In this document: positions 44,850 through 52,631 of the stretch, piece after piece
Position numbering within the stretch: position 1 is the stretch's first letter
How the letters are laid out: each line of letters opens with the position of its first letter
Assembly (NCBI GenBank): GCA_964451375.1
Contig: CAYVIN010000007.1
Span: forward strand, 24,049 to 88,048
Source: JAGXQV01 sp964451375
GTDB taxonomy: Bacteria > Pseudomonadota > Gammaproteobacteria > Burkholderiales > Sulfuricellaceae
DNA length: 64,000 nucleotides
Direction of reading: 5' to 3'
Notes under the pieces: model-generated
What the model saw: the letters and a program-made list of their open reading frames with translations, nothing else
Databases searched by the model: none
Told to the model about the DNA's origin: nothing
Translations under genes and position numbers: made by a program

Positions 44850-44946
44850 GACGATGATTTACTCCGGAAGGGGTGGTCTCGACAACCGTGTTTGGGAAGC
44901 GCAAGGATAGGGCATTCGCCTTGCCTTGTCAGCACAGGCGGGGAAA

Positions 44947-45525
44947 TCAGCCCTTCGGCGGGGGCGGCGCCTGAACCGCCGGGCTGCTCATGTTTTTGGC
45001 GACGGCCTTGGACAATTCGTTGACACTTTCGGTCAAGGGGCGCACCTGAGGCGCTTGTTTGGGCGGCGCGTTGGCGGCTTGTCTTTGGGCGTCAGCCTTG
45101 GCTACCTGCGCATCCCCCTGCTGTTTCAGTTTCATGTCGTGGGCCAAGCCGCGCGCCGCCCATTTTGCATTACGCGCCTCGTCAAGTTGCCGCAATTCAC
45201 CGCGCAGTTGCGCGGAATGCGCCTTGTAACGCGCTTCACCGCGTTGCCGCTCGGCAGCCTGACTGGAGAGCACCTGACTATCCGGGCGGCTCAGCGCCGA
45301 TCCTTGCTGTGCCGGCGCGGCAGTCTCGCTGCGGCTCAAAGCCAGAGCCTGTTCACTCAGACTCACCCGAACGCTCGGCGAGGCCTGTACGCCGGCAACG
45401 CTATTCCCTTGATCCTCCGCAAGAATCTTGCGGGTAGCAGCCAGTGGCGACGCGGAATTTGCGCCGGAATAATAGAAATTGCCGTAAGCCTGATACGCTG
45501 CGACGAGCTGCTCTTGCCGGATCAT
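44947..45525 (-). CDS. Hypothetical Ala/Gln-rich protein
   Basis: 192 residues: start MIRQEQLVAAYQAYGNFYYSG, then a low-complexity Ser/Ala/Gln-rich body with a charged helical middle (AERQRGEARYKAHSAQLRGE) and a Pro-rich tail PPPPKG. No signal peptide or membrane segment. Charged helices suggest a coiled coil. I do not recognise the family; it stands alone between gmk and the FHA gene. Confidence 0.6.
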   Translation of the reverse strand: MIRQEQLVAAYQAYGNFYYSGANSASPLAATRKILAEDQGNSVAGVQASPSVRVSLSEQALALSRSETAAPAQQGSALSRPDSQVLSSQAAERQRGEARYKAHSAQLRGELRQLDEARNAKWAARGLAHDMKLKQQGDAQVAKADAQRQAANAPPKQAPQVRPLTESVNELSKAVAKNMSSPAVQAPPPPKG

Positions 45526-45666
45526 GCGATAAAAGGGAAACGTTGGGAAACGCTCGAATTATAACATTACCGAAATCCATATTGCACCACCCATAGCGCA
45601 CTAGACACGGACTCTCGCTACATCTGGTGGTATTTTGAAAAAACAGAAAGAACTGCGGAAGAGATT

Positions 45667-46020
45667 TCAGGAAGACGGCGGTGAATCGACTTTCCAGGTG
45701 GATTCCCCGGAGCCGCCATCTTCCTGCTGTTTCTTCTCGTCGAGGACGTAAATCTGATAACGCACGATGGAAATCATCTTGCCAAAATTAAACGGCGTCG
45801 GCTTATCGATTTTCACTCCGTGAACCATGGTGCCGTTGGTGCTACCCAAATCCTCCACCAGCAGTTCCGGGGACAAGGTCAGGCGCAGGTGAACGCCGCT
45901 CACCACCTTGTTGTCGATCTGGATATCGTTTTCGGGATTGCGTCCCACCGTCACGCTGGGCTTGTCCGTCAACACGTCGCGGTAGATGAAACCGTCCTGC
46001 ATCACCACCACTCTTTTCAT
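45667..46020 (-). CDS. FHA-domain protein
   Basis: 117 residues, a single forkhead-associated domain: VTVGRNPENDIQIDN and VSGVHLRL, then EDLGSTNGTMVHG, the canonical GR...SxxH...LGSTNG pattern that binds phosphothreonine peptides. The tail is acidic and low-complexity. No Ser/Thr kinase or secretion-system gene is nearby, so the partner is unknown. It is transcribed with queA upstream possible (76 bases away). Confidence 0.88.
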   Translation of the reverse strand: MKRVVVMQDGFIYRDVLTDKPSVTVGRNPENDIQIDNKVVSGVHLRLTLSPELLVEDLGSTNGTMVHGVKIDKPTPFNFGKMISIVRYQIYVLDEKKQQEDGGSGESTWKVDSPPSS

Positions 46021-46096
46021 ATCCTTAATCTCCTGAGGAAACGAAAAAATCGCCTATGCGCAAATCATAAACCACTTCGCCATTGCCGCGAAGACG

Positions 46097-47122
46097 TTAA
46101 CGCCGCTCAATCAGCATCGCGTCGCCATAGCTGAAAAACCGATAGCGCTGCGCAACCGCGTGGCGGTAGGCGGCGCGAACATGATCCGCCCCCGCGAAAG
46201 CCGACACCAGCATCAACAAGGTTGATTTGGGCAAATGGAAATTGGTGAGGAGCCGTTCAACAACACGAAAGGAATACCCCGGCGTGATGAAAATCTCCGT
46301 TTCCCCCGCCCCGGCGCGCAGCTCGCCGCTACTTGCCGCCGCCTCCAGCGCCCGCAGCGAAGTCGTCCCCACCGCCGTCACAACGCCCCCGCCGGCGCGG
46401 GTTTCCTGTATCGCCGCCACGGTTTCCGGGGGAATCATGTAACACTCGCTGTGCATCCGGTGTTCCGCGACGTTTTCCACCCGCACCGGCTGGAACGTCC
46501 CGGCCCCCACGTGCAACGTCACACGCGCGGTGCGCACCCCGATCTCCGCCAGCCGCGCCAGCATCCCATCATCGAAGTGCAGCCCCGCCGTAGGCGCGGC
46601 CACCGCCCCCGGTTCACGGGCATACACCGTCTGATAACGGGTTTCGTCAAACAACTGCGGCGCATGGGTGATATAAGGCGGCAAGGGCAGCCGCCCCAAG
46701 CGCTCCAGCAAATCCAAAACCGGCTCCTCATGGTCAAACCGCAAGTGGTACACGTCACCTTCGCGCGCCACCACTTGCGCCTCAAGCTCCTCCGCCAGGA
46801 TCAGGCGCATCCCCGGCTTGGGCGCGTGACTGGCGCGGATAAAAGCCAGCACCTCGTGCTCACCCAGCACCCGCTCCACCAGCGCCTCGATTTTCCCGCC
46901 ACTATCCTTCACCCCGAAAAGCCGCGCCTTGATCACCCGGGTATCGTTGAACACCAGCAAATCCCCGCTATTCAGGTAATCCGGCAACTCGCGAAACCAG
47001 GCGTCCTGCAATTCGCCGCTCCCGCCGTCAAGGCGCAACAAACGGCTGCCGCCGCGTTCCGGCGCGGGGAACTGGGCGATCAAATCGGGCGGCAAATCAA
47101 AGTCAAAATCGGCGGTACGCAT
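46097..47122 (-). CDS. queA: S-adenosylmethionine:tRNA ribosyltransferase-isomerase
   Basis: 341 residues. Queuosine synthesis: adds the ribosyl part of SAM to preQ1 at tRNA position 34. MRTADFDFDLPPDLIAQFP, LLVFNDTRVIKARLFG, VAAPTAGLHFD, TLHVGAGTFQPVR and TNFHLPKSTLLMLVSAFAG are family hallmarks. The frame is open far upstream through the tRNA gene, but the ATG at 47122 gives the correct N-terminus. It is divergent from the tRNA-Leu gene. Confidence 0.96.
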   Translation of the reverse strand: MRTADFDFDLPPDLIAQFPAPERGGSRLLRLDGGSGELQDAWFRELPDYLNSGDLLVFNDTRVIKARLFGVKDSGGKIEALVERVLGEHEVLAFIRASHAPKPGMRLILAEELEAQVVAREGDVYHLRFDHEEPVLDLLERLGRLPLPPYITHAPQLFDETRYQTVYAREPGAVAAPTAGLHFDDGMLARLAEIGVRTARVTLHVGAGTFQPVRVENVAEHRMHSECYMIPPETVAAIQETRAGGGVVTAVGTTSLRALEAAASSGELRAGAGETEIFITPGYSFRVVERLLTNFHLPKSTLLMLVSAFAGADHVRAAYRHAVAQRYRFFSYGDAMLIERR

Positions 47123-47193
47123 AAGAGGCGCAATGATAACTGCTGAAATGCTTGCCGGAAACCGCATTTTAGGGAATAATTCGCGCTTCCCGT

Positions 47194-47280
47194 GCCGGGA
47201 TGGCGGAATCGGTAGACGCACGGGACTCAAAATCCCGCGCTGGAAACAGCGTGCCGGTTCGATTCCGGCTCCCGGCACCA
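47194..47280 (+). tRNA. tRNA-Leu, anticodon CAA
   Basis: 87 bases with CCA encoded. Acceptor arms GCCGGGA and TCCCGGC pair fully. The anticodon stem CGGGA/TCCCG holds the loop CTCAAAA, giving anticodon CAA. A long variable arm (CGCTGGAAACAGCG) marks it as class II, as expected for Leu. T-arm GCCGGTTCGATTCCGGC is intact. Confidence 0.96.
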
Positions 47281-47314
47281 AATATTCGTAGCAGCAAGAC
47301 GCTACAAACAACAG

Positions 47315-47348
47315 AACCCGCGTAAACATTGAGTTTCGCGGGTTTTTT
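47315..47348 (+). terminator. Rho-independent terminator after tRNA-Leu
   Basis: AACCCGCG (47315-47322) pairs with CGCGGGTT (47337-47344), followed by a run of T to 47348. It lies 35 bases after the tRNA. Confidence 0.85.
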
Positions 47349-47466
47349 GTTGCCCCTTTCCCGTCCCTCCTTGATACCTGCCGATACAATTTGACGCCCC
47401 GCGACGCTTCCCCGCTTGTTAGAATGATCCCCGTTTGCGCACCTATTCCGCGCTTCCCGTTTACCC

Positions 47467-48753
47467 ATGAAAAAAACTGCCGCTGTCTTGTTGCTGATTG
47501 CCGGGATGATTTCATTGCCCGCTTGCGCCAACGATTTCTCCATCGTCAACGGAACGGCGACCACTACCGCCGCTTATCCGTGGCTCGTCACAGTGCGCTC
47601 GGGGGCCTATCAATGCGGCGGATCGCTGATTCACCCGACCTGGGTAATGACTGCCGCCCACTGTTTCGAGAAAGGCCAGTCCGCCGGCACCGTATCGGTG
47701 ATTGCCGGGCGGCAATCCCTCAACGACAGCAACGGCCAGCAAATCGCCGCACAACGCTACATCGTTCATCCCAGCTTCGATGATGTCAGTTTCGACAATG
47801 ACATCGCCCTGGTCGAACTTGCCACAACCGCCAACGTCCGCTACATCAAGCTCGCCCCGAGCGCCTTGACGCCTTCCGTCGGGGCCATGCTGAAGGCCGT
47901 GGGACGCGGCATCACGGCGGATGCCGCAGATTATCTGGGGTTGCAATACAACCTCAGCAGCGACTGCATCAGCAGCCTGGCTTCGTGTGTACGGGAAGCG
48001 CAACGCAAGGGGATATCCGACGCCAACATCATCCGCACCATGCTGCTCGCCAACGGGCTGGGCGACCCCGCCAAAGGCATCGGCTATAGCCAATTGGTCA
48101 GCGCCCTGCAAACCATGGGCGTGTCGATCAGCAGCAACCCCACCGTGGAACAAATCGTCGCCGGCTTCGCCAGCCGCCGCTACACCGCGAGTTACATCGC
48201 CGATCTCATCGATCAGGCCACCGAAACCCGCGAACCCCGCGAAGTTGATCTGCCGTTGGTGGACAACAACACCTGCCGCAGCAGCCTGAACTCGACCATC
48301 ACCAGCAACATGTTATGCGCCGGTTATCGCGGCAGCCCCTACGACACCTGTCTGGGCGACAGCGGCGGGCCGCTGATGGCGCGCAACCCCGGCAATTCCG
48401 ACTGGAATCAGATCGGCATCGTCAGTTGGGGATACACCTGCGCCACCAACTATGGCGCGTACACCCGCGTCGGGAATTATCTCGACTGGATCGCACAATA
48501 CGTGACCACTCTCAATGCCGAGCGCGTCTTCATGTGGGGTGAAAACGTCGAAGCGTCGGCGCTTTTACGCCCCTCCGGCGACGAACACTCGACGACCAAA
48601 TCCCCCTATTGGGCGCGTATCTACCCTGCATCGGGAAAAGCCCTGGGGATCAACCCAAGCAACCAGAACCTCTATTACTACGACGGATCGAACGTTGTGG
48701 AACTGGGTGCGCTCTCCACCTGGCTGAGTAAAGCCAAAGCCGCCGGATACTGA
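47467..48753 (+). CDS. Secreted trypsin-like (S1) serine protease with helical insertion and C-terminal module
   Basis: 428 residues. Signal peptide about 1-22 (MKKTAAVLLLIAGMISLPA). The mature enzyme could begin at IVNG after cleavage at Ser25-Ile26, as in trypsin zymogens. Triad: His65 in TAAHC, Asp112 in DNDIALVEL, Ser299 in CLGDSGGPL. Between GRGIT and VDLPLVDNNTC, where trypsins have a short loop, about 95 residues (155-252) are inserted; they look helical (DANIIRTMLLANGLGDPAKG). The last 80 residues resemble the C-terminal module of the RCC1 protein at 11517-12974 (YWARIYP...LGALSTWLSKAKAAGY). Confidence 0.9.
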   Translation: MKKTAAVLLLIAGMISLPACANDFSIVNGTATTTAAYPWLVTVRSGAYQCGGSLIHPTWVMTAAHCFEKGQSAGTVSVIAGRQSLNDSNGQQIAAQRYIVHPSFDDVSFDNDIALVELATTANVRYIKLAPSALTPSVGAMLKAVGRGITADAADYLGLQYNLSSDCISSLASCVREAQRKGISDANIIRTMLLANGLGDPAKGIGYSQLVSALQTMGVSISSNPTVEQIVAGFASRRYTASYIADLIDQATETREPREVDLPLVDNNTCRSSLNSTITSNMLCAGYRGSPYDTCLGDSGGPLMARNPGNSDWNQIGIVSWGYTCATNYGAYTRVGNYLDWIAQYVTTLNAERVFMWGENVEASALLRPSGDEHSTTKSPYWARIYPASGKALGINPSNQNLYYYDGSNVVELGALSTWLSKAKAAGY

Positions 48754-48884
48754 ATTCATCCCCGAAATTTATTTGCCATACCTGTCTCTTACAAGTCACA
48801 CAGGTTCAGCCTATCGCTTCCGATGCAGCGATTCATCAGGCCCGCTAAAATAGCGCCTTCGTCTTAACCATTTCCGATCACGCC

Positions 48885-50198
48885 ATGAAAAACCCGCTCG
48901 CCAATTATTCCCGCAAGGAACTGCTCACCATCGGCCTGCCTGCGCTGGTGCTGGTGGTTGGGCTGTTCTGGGTGACTTCGTTGTTCGTCCAGCCTGCGCC
49001 GCCGAAAAGCATCGTGATGACTACCGGTTCTGAAAGCGGCGCTTATCACGGTTATGCCAAACGTTATCAGGAAATCCTCGCGCGCCATGGCATCAGCGTC
49101 GAATTGCGCACTTCGTCGGGTTCGCTGGAAAACCTGAAGCGTCTCCAGGACGGCAATTCCGGCGTGACGGTCGGCTTCATACAGGGCGGCACCGTGTCGG
49201 CAGCCGAAAGCAAAGGTCTGATGTCGCTGGGCAGCATGTATTACGAACCACTGTGGTTGTTTTATCGCGACCGCAACGTGCTGGATCGGGTCTCCCAGCT
49301 CAAGGGCAAACGTCTGGCCATCGGCGCGGAAGGCAGCGGCACCCGCAAACTGGCGATGCAGGTGCTGGCGGCCAACGGCCTGGACGGCGATATCGCGCGG
49401 CTGTTGCCGATATCCGGGGATGCCGCAGTGGAGGCCTTACGCGCAGGGCAAACCGATGCCGCGCTGGTGATCGCCGGAGCGGATTCGGCGCTGGTGAAAA
49501 AGCTGCTTGATCTGGAGGGGGTGCGCCTGATGAGTTTTGCCCAGGCCGGCGCTTACGTAAAACGTTTTCCTTTCCTTAACCGGGTAACTCTGCCGCGCGG
49601 CGTGATTGACCTGGTGCAGGACGTGCCGGCCCAGGATGTGGCGATGCTTGCCGCCACCGCCAATCTGGTGGTGCGCGACAACATCCACCCGGCGCTGATC
49701 AGCCTGCTCATGCTGGCGGCTTCGGAAATCCACGGCGAAGCGGGCATGTTCCAGACTGCCCGCGAATTCCCCGCCGCCAAAGACCCCACCCCGGAACTCA
49801 GCAAGGACGCGGAACGTTACATCAAGTCCGGCCCGCCTTTCCTGCAACGTTACCTGCCGTTCTGGGCGGCGACGCTGGTGGATCGGGTGTTCGTAATGAT
49901 CCTGCCGCTACTGGCGCTATTCCCGATTTTAAAGGCCATCCCGACGATTTACGCCTGGCGCATCACGTCACGCATCTATCGCTGGTATGGGGAATTATCG
50001 TTGCTGGAAAAGGAAATCCGGGAAAACTACGAAGCGGCCCATCATGCCGATTACCGGGCGCGCCTCGACGCGCTGGAAAGCCGCGCCAACAGCCGTCCGG
50101 TGCCGGTAGCCTATGCCCATTACCTGTACACACTGCGCGAACATTTCGATCTGGTGCGCCAGTCGCTGGATCGCAAGGCCGGCGAGATAACGGCGTAG
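48885..50198 (+). CDS. TAXI-family (TRAP-type) solute-binding protein with C-terminal membrane segment
   Basis: 437 residues. N-terminal membrane anchor (TIGLPALVLVVGLFWVTSLF), then a TAXI-type binding domain: IVMTTGSESGAYHGYAKRYQ, ELRTSSGSLENLKRLQDG, KRLAIGAEGSGTRKLAMQVL. Unlike secreted binding proteins it continues with a second membrane helix (VMILPLLALFPILKAIPTIY) and a cytoplasmic helical tail. No TRAP permease gene is near. It may act as a membrane-fixed sensor or deliver ligand to a permease encoded elsewhere. Confidence 0.83.
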   Translation: MKNPLANYSRKELLTIGLPALVLVVGLFWVTSLFVQPAPPKSIVMTTGSESGAYHGYAKRYQEILARHGISVELRTSSGSLENLKRLQDGNSGVTVGFIQGGTVSAAESKGLMSLGSMYYEPLWLFYRDRNVLDRVSQLKGKRLAIGAEGSGTRKLAMQVLAANGLDGDIARLLPISGDAAVEALRAGQTDAALVIAGADSALVKKLLDLEGVRLMSFAQAGAYVKRFPFLNRVTLPRGVIDLVQDVPAQDVAMLAATANLVVRDNIHPALISLLMLAASEIHGEAGMFQTAREFPAAKDPTPELSKDAERYIKSGPPFLQRYLPFWAATLVDRVFVMILPLLALFPILKAIPTIYAWRITSRIYRWYGELSLLEKEIRENYEAAHHADYRARLDALESRANSRPVPVAYAHYLYTLREHFDLVRQSLDRKAGEITA

Positions 50199-50256
50199 CC
50201 GCAATACCGTTCAGACGGCGGCGCCGGCGTTTCACCGGCCCGCCTGTAAGACACTC

Positions 50257-50649
50257 TCAGTCAAACAAGCCTTTTTTGGCGCGTTCGAAGAACCCCGGCC
50301 CCCATTCGCAAAGCTTTTTGGCGATGGGATAAAGCTGCTCGCCGGGCAGGACTCTTTCCGGTTTTTTCCATTCCCCGGCTTTCATCGCGACTTCCTGGGT
50401 TTTGCAGTTGATCGCATAGTCCACCCCTTCGTCCTTGGCGGCGGGATCGGCGGCGCTATACATCTTGAAATACACGGCGCCACCGTCCTTTTTCACCGCC
50501 TCGGGGTCGTAGAAGGTTTTCATGCCGTCCACCTGGGTGCGCAGCTTTTTCGTCCCCGCGCTATCCCCCCAGGGAATCTTGTCTTCACACAACCCCGCCG
50601 TCGGCAGAGCAAAAGCCAGCAATAACGCCAATGCAACAGGTTTAATCAT
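50257..50649 (-). CDS. Small exported protein
   Basis: 130 residues with signal peptide MIKPVALALLLAFALPTAGLC. Mature part is charged, with VYFKMYSAADPAAKDEGVDY, a Cys pair (INCKTQ and KLCEWGPGFF) likely to form a disulfide, and no known domain. A ribosome binding site (GGAG) supports the ATG at 50649. Convergent with the TAXI gene. Function unknown. Confidence 0.7.
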   Translation of the reverse strand: MIKPVALALLLAFALPTAGLCEDKIPWGDSAGTKKLRTQVDGMKTFYDPEAVKKDGGAVYFKMYSAADPAAKDEGVDYAINCKTQEVAMKAGEWKKPERVLPGEQLYPIAKKLCEWGPGFFERAKKGLFD

Positions 50650-50699
50650 GGTTGATCTCCTCAAAAGTAATGGGTGCGCCTCATATCGAATGAATTCGG

Positions 50700-50960
50700 C
50701 TATTCGCCTTTTAATAACTCTCGCCATCTATTTTCCAGGGCTTCGCGCTCCCGGGTCGCCTGTCGCTCACGCTCGGCCTTGTCCTGCGGGGCGTTCGGCG
50801 CGGAACGCGCTTCCTCGCGTGGCGACGCAGCCTCAACCTCCGGCGCATCGCGGTATTCAGCGGCCTTGCGGGCCTGATTGCGGGCGGCCTGATCGGCCTG
50901 GGCAAGCGGCGTTGTCGCCCAACAGGCGGCGAGGAGCAGCGCAACGAACAATCTTGTCAT
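50700..50960 (-). CDS. Small exported hypothetical protein
   Basis: 86 residues. Signal peptide MTRLFVALLLAACWATTPLA (a lipobox-like LAAC is present, so it may be a lipoprotein), followed by a strongly charged helical part rich in Ala, Arg and Glu (DKAERERQATREREALENRW), likely a coiled coil. It ends 50 bases before the next small gene on the same strand. No family recognised. Confidence 0.6.
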   Translation of the reverse strand: MTRLFVALLLAACWATTPLAQADQAARNQARKAAEYRDAPEVEAASPREEARSAPNAPQDKAERERQATREREALENRWRELLKGE

Positions 50961-51121
50961 GGTGAAACTCCGTGGAAAAATTGTTTATAGATTATAGCCG
51001 CCAAGACCGCGCCACGAGGTATAAACAGTCATGTTCGGATAACAAAATGTACAGTCCGTTACAAACCAAATATGCCGCAATCCTCGGCAAAACAGTAGAA
51101 TTCCGACCTTGCCGAGAACTC

Positions 51122-52381
51122 ATGAGCCTGATCAAAATGAATACGAATACCCTCCCCTCCCGAAAACGCCCCTGGTTGTGGCTAATGCTGGTCGTCATGA
51201 TGGCTGCGGGCGGCTGGTGGTATGCCGCGAATCGTGAAGCGGCGGCCCCCGGCGCGGAAGGCGGGATGAAAAAGCGCGACCCATCCGGCAAGGTAGCGCC
51301 GGTGGTCGTCGCACCGGTCGGCAAGGGCGATGTCGGGATATACCTCAACGGCCTGGGTACGGTGATTCCGCGCAACGTGGTGACGGTGCGGACCCGCGTC
51401 GATGGCCAGTTGATGCGCGTGTATTTTCAGGAAGGCCAGATGGTCAGGGCCGGCACTTTGCTTGCCGAAATCGACCCGCGACCCTTCCAGGTGCAGCTTG
51501 CCCAGGCCGAAGGCCAGATGGCGCGCGACGCGGCGCTGCTGAAGAATGCCCAGGTCGATGTGGAACGTTACCGTACCCTGGTCGCGCAGGATTCCATCGC
51601 CCGCCAGCAGCTCGATACCCAGGAAGCGCTGGTGCGCCAGTATGAAGGCGCGCTGAAGATCGACCAGGGTCAGATTGATGCCGCCAAGCTGCAACTGACC
51701 TACGCGCGCATCACCGCGCCGATTTCCGGGCGAGTCGGGCTGCGCCAGGTCGATGCCGGCAATCTGGTGCGCGCCTCCGACGCCAACGGGCTGGTGGTGA
51801 TTACCCAGACTCAGCCTGCCACCGTGGTGTTCACGCTGCCCGAAGACAGTCTGCCGAAAGTGCAGAAGCGCCTGAAATCCGGCGAGGCGCTGCCGGTCGA
51901 GGCGTTCGACCGTGAGCAAAAGAACAAACTGGCCGCCGGGAAACTCCTGACCACCGACAACGCCATCGACACCGCCACCGGTACGGTGCGCCTCAAGGCG
52001 ATCTTTGCCAACGACGACGAAGCGCTGTTCCCCAACCAGTTCGTCAATGCGCGGATGCTTGCCGACACCCGCAAGGACGCGGTGCTCGTGCCGACCGCCG
52101 CGATCCAGCGCGGGGTGCCGGGGACTTTCGTGTATGTGGTGAAGGAAGACAAAACCGTCACCGTACGTCCGGTCAAACTCGGGCCGCAGGACGGTGAAAA
52201 TATCGCCATCGAAGAGGGCGTCGCGCTGGGCGAAACAGTGGTGATTGACGGCGCCGACAAGCTGCGCGAAGGGGCGAAGATCGAGGTCATCGACCGCAGC
52301 AAGAAGGGCAAGGACGAGGGCCGCAAACGCGGGCCGGGCGGCGAGAAGGACGGCCCCAAGCACAAGCGGGGCGAGTCGTGA
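51122..52381 (+). CDS. mdtA: RND efflux periplasmic adaptor (MdtA-like)
   Basis: 419 residues. Membrane anchor RPWLWLMLVVMMAAGGWWYA, then the split lipoyl domain (VDGQLMRVYFQEGQMVRAG and ITAPISGRVGLRQVDAGNLV) around an alpha-helical hairpin, then beta-barrel and membrane-proximal domains. It links the inner-membrane pump to the outer-membrane channel. The C-terminus is a Lys/Glu/Gly-rich tail (KKGKDEGRKRGPGGEKDG) not usual in MdtA. Start at 51122 is chosen over the open frame to 50972; 51137 is also possible. First gene of a four-gene efflux operon. Confidence 0.92.
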   Translation: MSLIKMNTNTLPSRKRPWLWLMLVVMMAAGGWWYAANREAAAPGAEGGMKKRDPSGKVAPVVVAPVGKGDVGIYLNGLGTVIPRNVVTVRTRVDGQLMRVYFQEGQMVRAGTLLAEIDPRPFQVQLAQAEGQMARDAALLKNAQVDVERYRTLVAQDSIARQQLDTQEALVRQYEGALKIDQGQIDAAKLQLTYARITAPISGRVGLRQVDAGNLVRASDANGLVVITQTQPATVVFTLPEDSLPKVQKRLKSGEALPVEAFDREQKNKLAAGKLLTTDNAIDTATGTVRLKAIFANDDEALFPNQFVNARMLADTRKDAVLVPTAAIQRGVPGTFVYVVKEDKTVTVRPVKLGPQDGENIAIEEGVALGETVVIDGADKLREGAKIEVIDRSKKGKDEGRKRGPGGEKDGPKHKRGES

Positions 52382-52409
52382 AGGCGTGGCTGATTTTGGT
52401 GGATGAAAT

Positions 52410-52541
52410 CTCGCCCCCATCCCAACCTTCCCCCGTGGGGGGAAGGAGCGGAGTAGTAGAGGCTGATTGTGCTGCAACGTTATCAGCGGTAGGTAAATCC
52501 ACACCCGCCCCCAACGGGGGAGGGCTGGGGTGGGGGCGAGC
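52410..52541. repeat. Palindromic intergenic repeat between mdtA and mdtB
   Basis: TCGCCCCCATCCCA at the left end faces TGGGGTGGGGGCGA at the right end, and inner TTCCCCCGTGGGGGGAA and CCCCCAACGGGGG form further hairpins. Same G/C-rich type as the repeats in recG and mdtC. Confidence 0.65.
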
Positions 52542-52631
52542 TAAATATCGCTTCCTTACCTTTTTCAATATGTACTGCTCCAGATTTCGCTCGCGCTCCA
52601 TCTCCGCCGCATCCGACGCCAGCCCAACCTT

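Noticed and set aside
43218..45023. A 601-codon plus-strand frame across spoT, rpoZ and gmk
   Set aside because: It runs opposite three certain genes and has no ribosome site or recognisable domain.
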